Source: Thermoplasmatota archaeon (GTDB lineage Archaea > Thermoplasmatota > E2 > JACPAO01 > JAHFTW01). From it: DNA of 14,684 bases. Positions within the stretch are counted from its first letter, which is position 1, and every line of letters begins with the position of its first letter. The translations under genes were made by a program, and so were the position numbers. Of the stretch, positions 13,787 to 14,684 are shown one piece after another. The stretch spans positions 1 through 14,684 of the forward strand of contig JANQNI010000075.1 in the NCBI GenBank assembly GCA_028289805.1, written 5' to 3'. The notes beneath the pieces were generated by a model. That model searched no databases and had not been told where the DNA came from. It was given only the letters and a program-made list of their open reading frames with translations.

Positions 13787-13787
13787 G
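13782..13787 (+). promoter_or_regulatory. CTTAAG element (possible TATA box) overlapping a stop codon, before the membrane-protein gene
   Basis: CTTAAG includes the TAA stop of the hydrolase gene (13784-13786). Its TTAAG is centred 27 bases before the ATG at 13812. The spacing suits a leaderless archaeal promoter, and the layout copies that at 9491. Confidence 0.35.
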
Positions 13788-13811
13788 CGGCCGCCGCCGG
13801 CTCGAAGCGCG

Positions 13812-14684
13812 ATGGCCGCCTCCCCCCGCGTCCTGCTGCTCATCCTGAGCGGCGGCCTCGTCCTGGCGGGGCTCGCGCTGGGGGCGGAGAGCCAGGTCGA
13901 GACGTTCCTGAAACCGGAGCAACTGGAGAGCGGCTTCGCCGACACCCCCGACGCCGGCGGCAACCTCGTCGTCCTGACCGGCCTCCTGGTGGCCCTCGGC
14001 GTCATGCTGGGCGCCGTCTGGCTCAGCCGCCGCCCCGCCCTGCACCGCGCCGCCCCCGCCGTCGGCCTGTTCCTCAGCACCTTCCTGCTCGTCGTGCTGC
14101 TGCAGTCGTCGTGGCCCAACTACAACGCAAGCGACGCCGCCCGCACCGCCGTCTTCAGCATCACGCCCCTGATCAGCAACGGCGCGGCGGTCCCCAGCGT
14201 CTTCGTCGGCCCCCTCGCCCTCGTGCTGCTGGCCGCCCTCGGCGTCGCCGCCAGCGGGGGCGCCCTGCTGCGCGCGCCCGCCGGCGCCGGCCGGGGACGC
14301 GGGGGTGCCGTCGACCCCGCCGTGGCCGTCCCCCGGGTCGTCGGCCTCCACCTCACCGCCGCCCCCTTCCTCTGCGTCCTCGCCGTCGGCAGCGTCGCGC
14401 TGATGCTGGAACTGCCCGACGACGACCCCGCCGCCGGCCCCTACCTGTTCGTCCTGCCCGTCGTCGCCCTCGCCTGCCTCGGCCTCCTCGTCACCGGCGG
14501 CCTGCGCGTGGCCCACCTGCACGCCTACGCCCGCGACGCCCGCCTCGTCGACGTGGCCCGCGAGGCGTGGGCGGGCCTGCGGCGCGCCGAGTGGGTGCTG
14601 CTGGGCGTCCTCGTGGGCGCCGCCCTGCTGGCCGCCCTGCTGGAACCCATCGACCTCGACGCCCTCCAGGCAGGCCGCACCTTC
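13812..14684 (+). CDS. Multi-pass membrane protein of unknown function (3' end cut off by window)
   Basis: I read this frame from the ATG at 13812 to the last base and found no stop: 291 codons, with the end outside the window. Seven hydrophobic segments are visible at about 7-25, 51-71, 82-98, 129-152, 177-199, 209-230 and 260-278, with short loops rich in arginine (SRRPALHR near 72-79, RAPAGAGRGRGG near 154-165) and an acidic loop LPDDDP near 201-206. No catalytic or transport motif stands out, and I do not recognise the family. It follows the hydrolase by 25 bases and may share its transcript or use the TTAAG element embedded in the hydrolase stop. Confidence 0.8.
   Translation, partial: MAASPRVLLLILSGGLVLAGLALGAESQVETFLKPEQLESGFADTPDAGGNLVVLTGLLVALGVMLGAVWLSRRPALHRAAPAVGLFLSTFLLVVLLQSSWPNYNASDAARTAVFSITPLISNGAAVPSVFVGPLALVLLAALGVAASGGALLRAPAGAGRGRGGAVDPAVAVPRVVGLHLTAAPFLCVLAVGSVALMLELPDDDPAAGPYLFVLPVVALACLGLLVTGGLRVAHLHAYARDARLVDVAREAWAGLRRAEWVLLGVLVGAALLAALLEPIDLDALQAGRTF

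Noticed and set aside
13385..14522. Minus-strand open frames opposite the hydrolase and membrane-protein genes
   Set aside because: The plus strand encodes a complete metal-binding hydrolase and a protein with seven hydrophobic segments; the minus frames show neither.
1..14684. tRNA, rRNA, CRISPR array, transposase or prophage genes
   Set aside because: I looked for cloverleaf-like patterns, spaced repeats and transposase or integrase motifs and found none.

Overview
The window looks archaeal. It carries the archaea-type 4-phosphopantoate--beta-alanine ligase and an L-aspartate dehydrogenase for NAD synthesis. Several secreted proteins end in PGF-CTERM-like tails, and TATA-like elements sit 23-27 bases before starts that lack Shine-Dalgarno sites, as expected for leaderless mRNAs. 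Base composition is very GC-rich, which produces long antisense shadow ORFs. A high-GC member of the Thermoplasmatota would fit, but that placement is inference, and nothing here fixes the lineage.

Left third (1-6921, minus strand): two large exported proteins are encoded. The first is a giant secreted protein, open from its start at 4468 to the window edge (1489 codons visible, C-terminus missing). It is built from a series of NEW3/CARDB-like beta-sandwich domains with ten cysteines. The second (4633-6921) has a signal peptide, a beta-propeller-like half, three NEW3-like domains and a C-terminal PGL-type anchor.

Middle (6996-11706): a minus-strand pair, nadC plus phosphopantothenate-type ligase (ATGA overlap), makes NAD and CoA precursors. 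It is divergent from a plus-strand group: a small secreted protein, nadX, a second secreted protein related in layout to the first, and a bactofilin-like beta-helix protein. nadX and nadC perform the first and last steps of aspartate-to-nicotinate-mononucleotide synthesis; the middle enzyme NadA is not in the window. The 49-base divergent spacer holds a centred palindrome where both promoters should lie.

Right third (11734-14684): a small winged-helix-like protein; a convergent, membrane-anchored OB-fold protein; a divergent metallo-beta-lactamase-fold hydrolase; and the start of a seven-segment membrane protein that runs off the right edge. No RNA gene, mobile element, CRISPR array or gene-free stretch longer than about 165 bases was seen.

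The points most worth attention are the shared variant sorting tail, the paired-cysteine secreted proteins around nadX, stop codons that seem to double as TATA boxes, and a hairpin in the leader of the giant surface gene.
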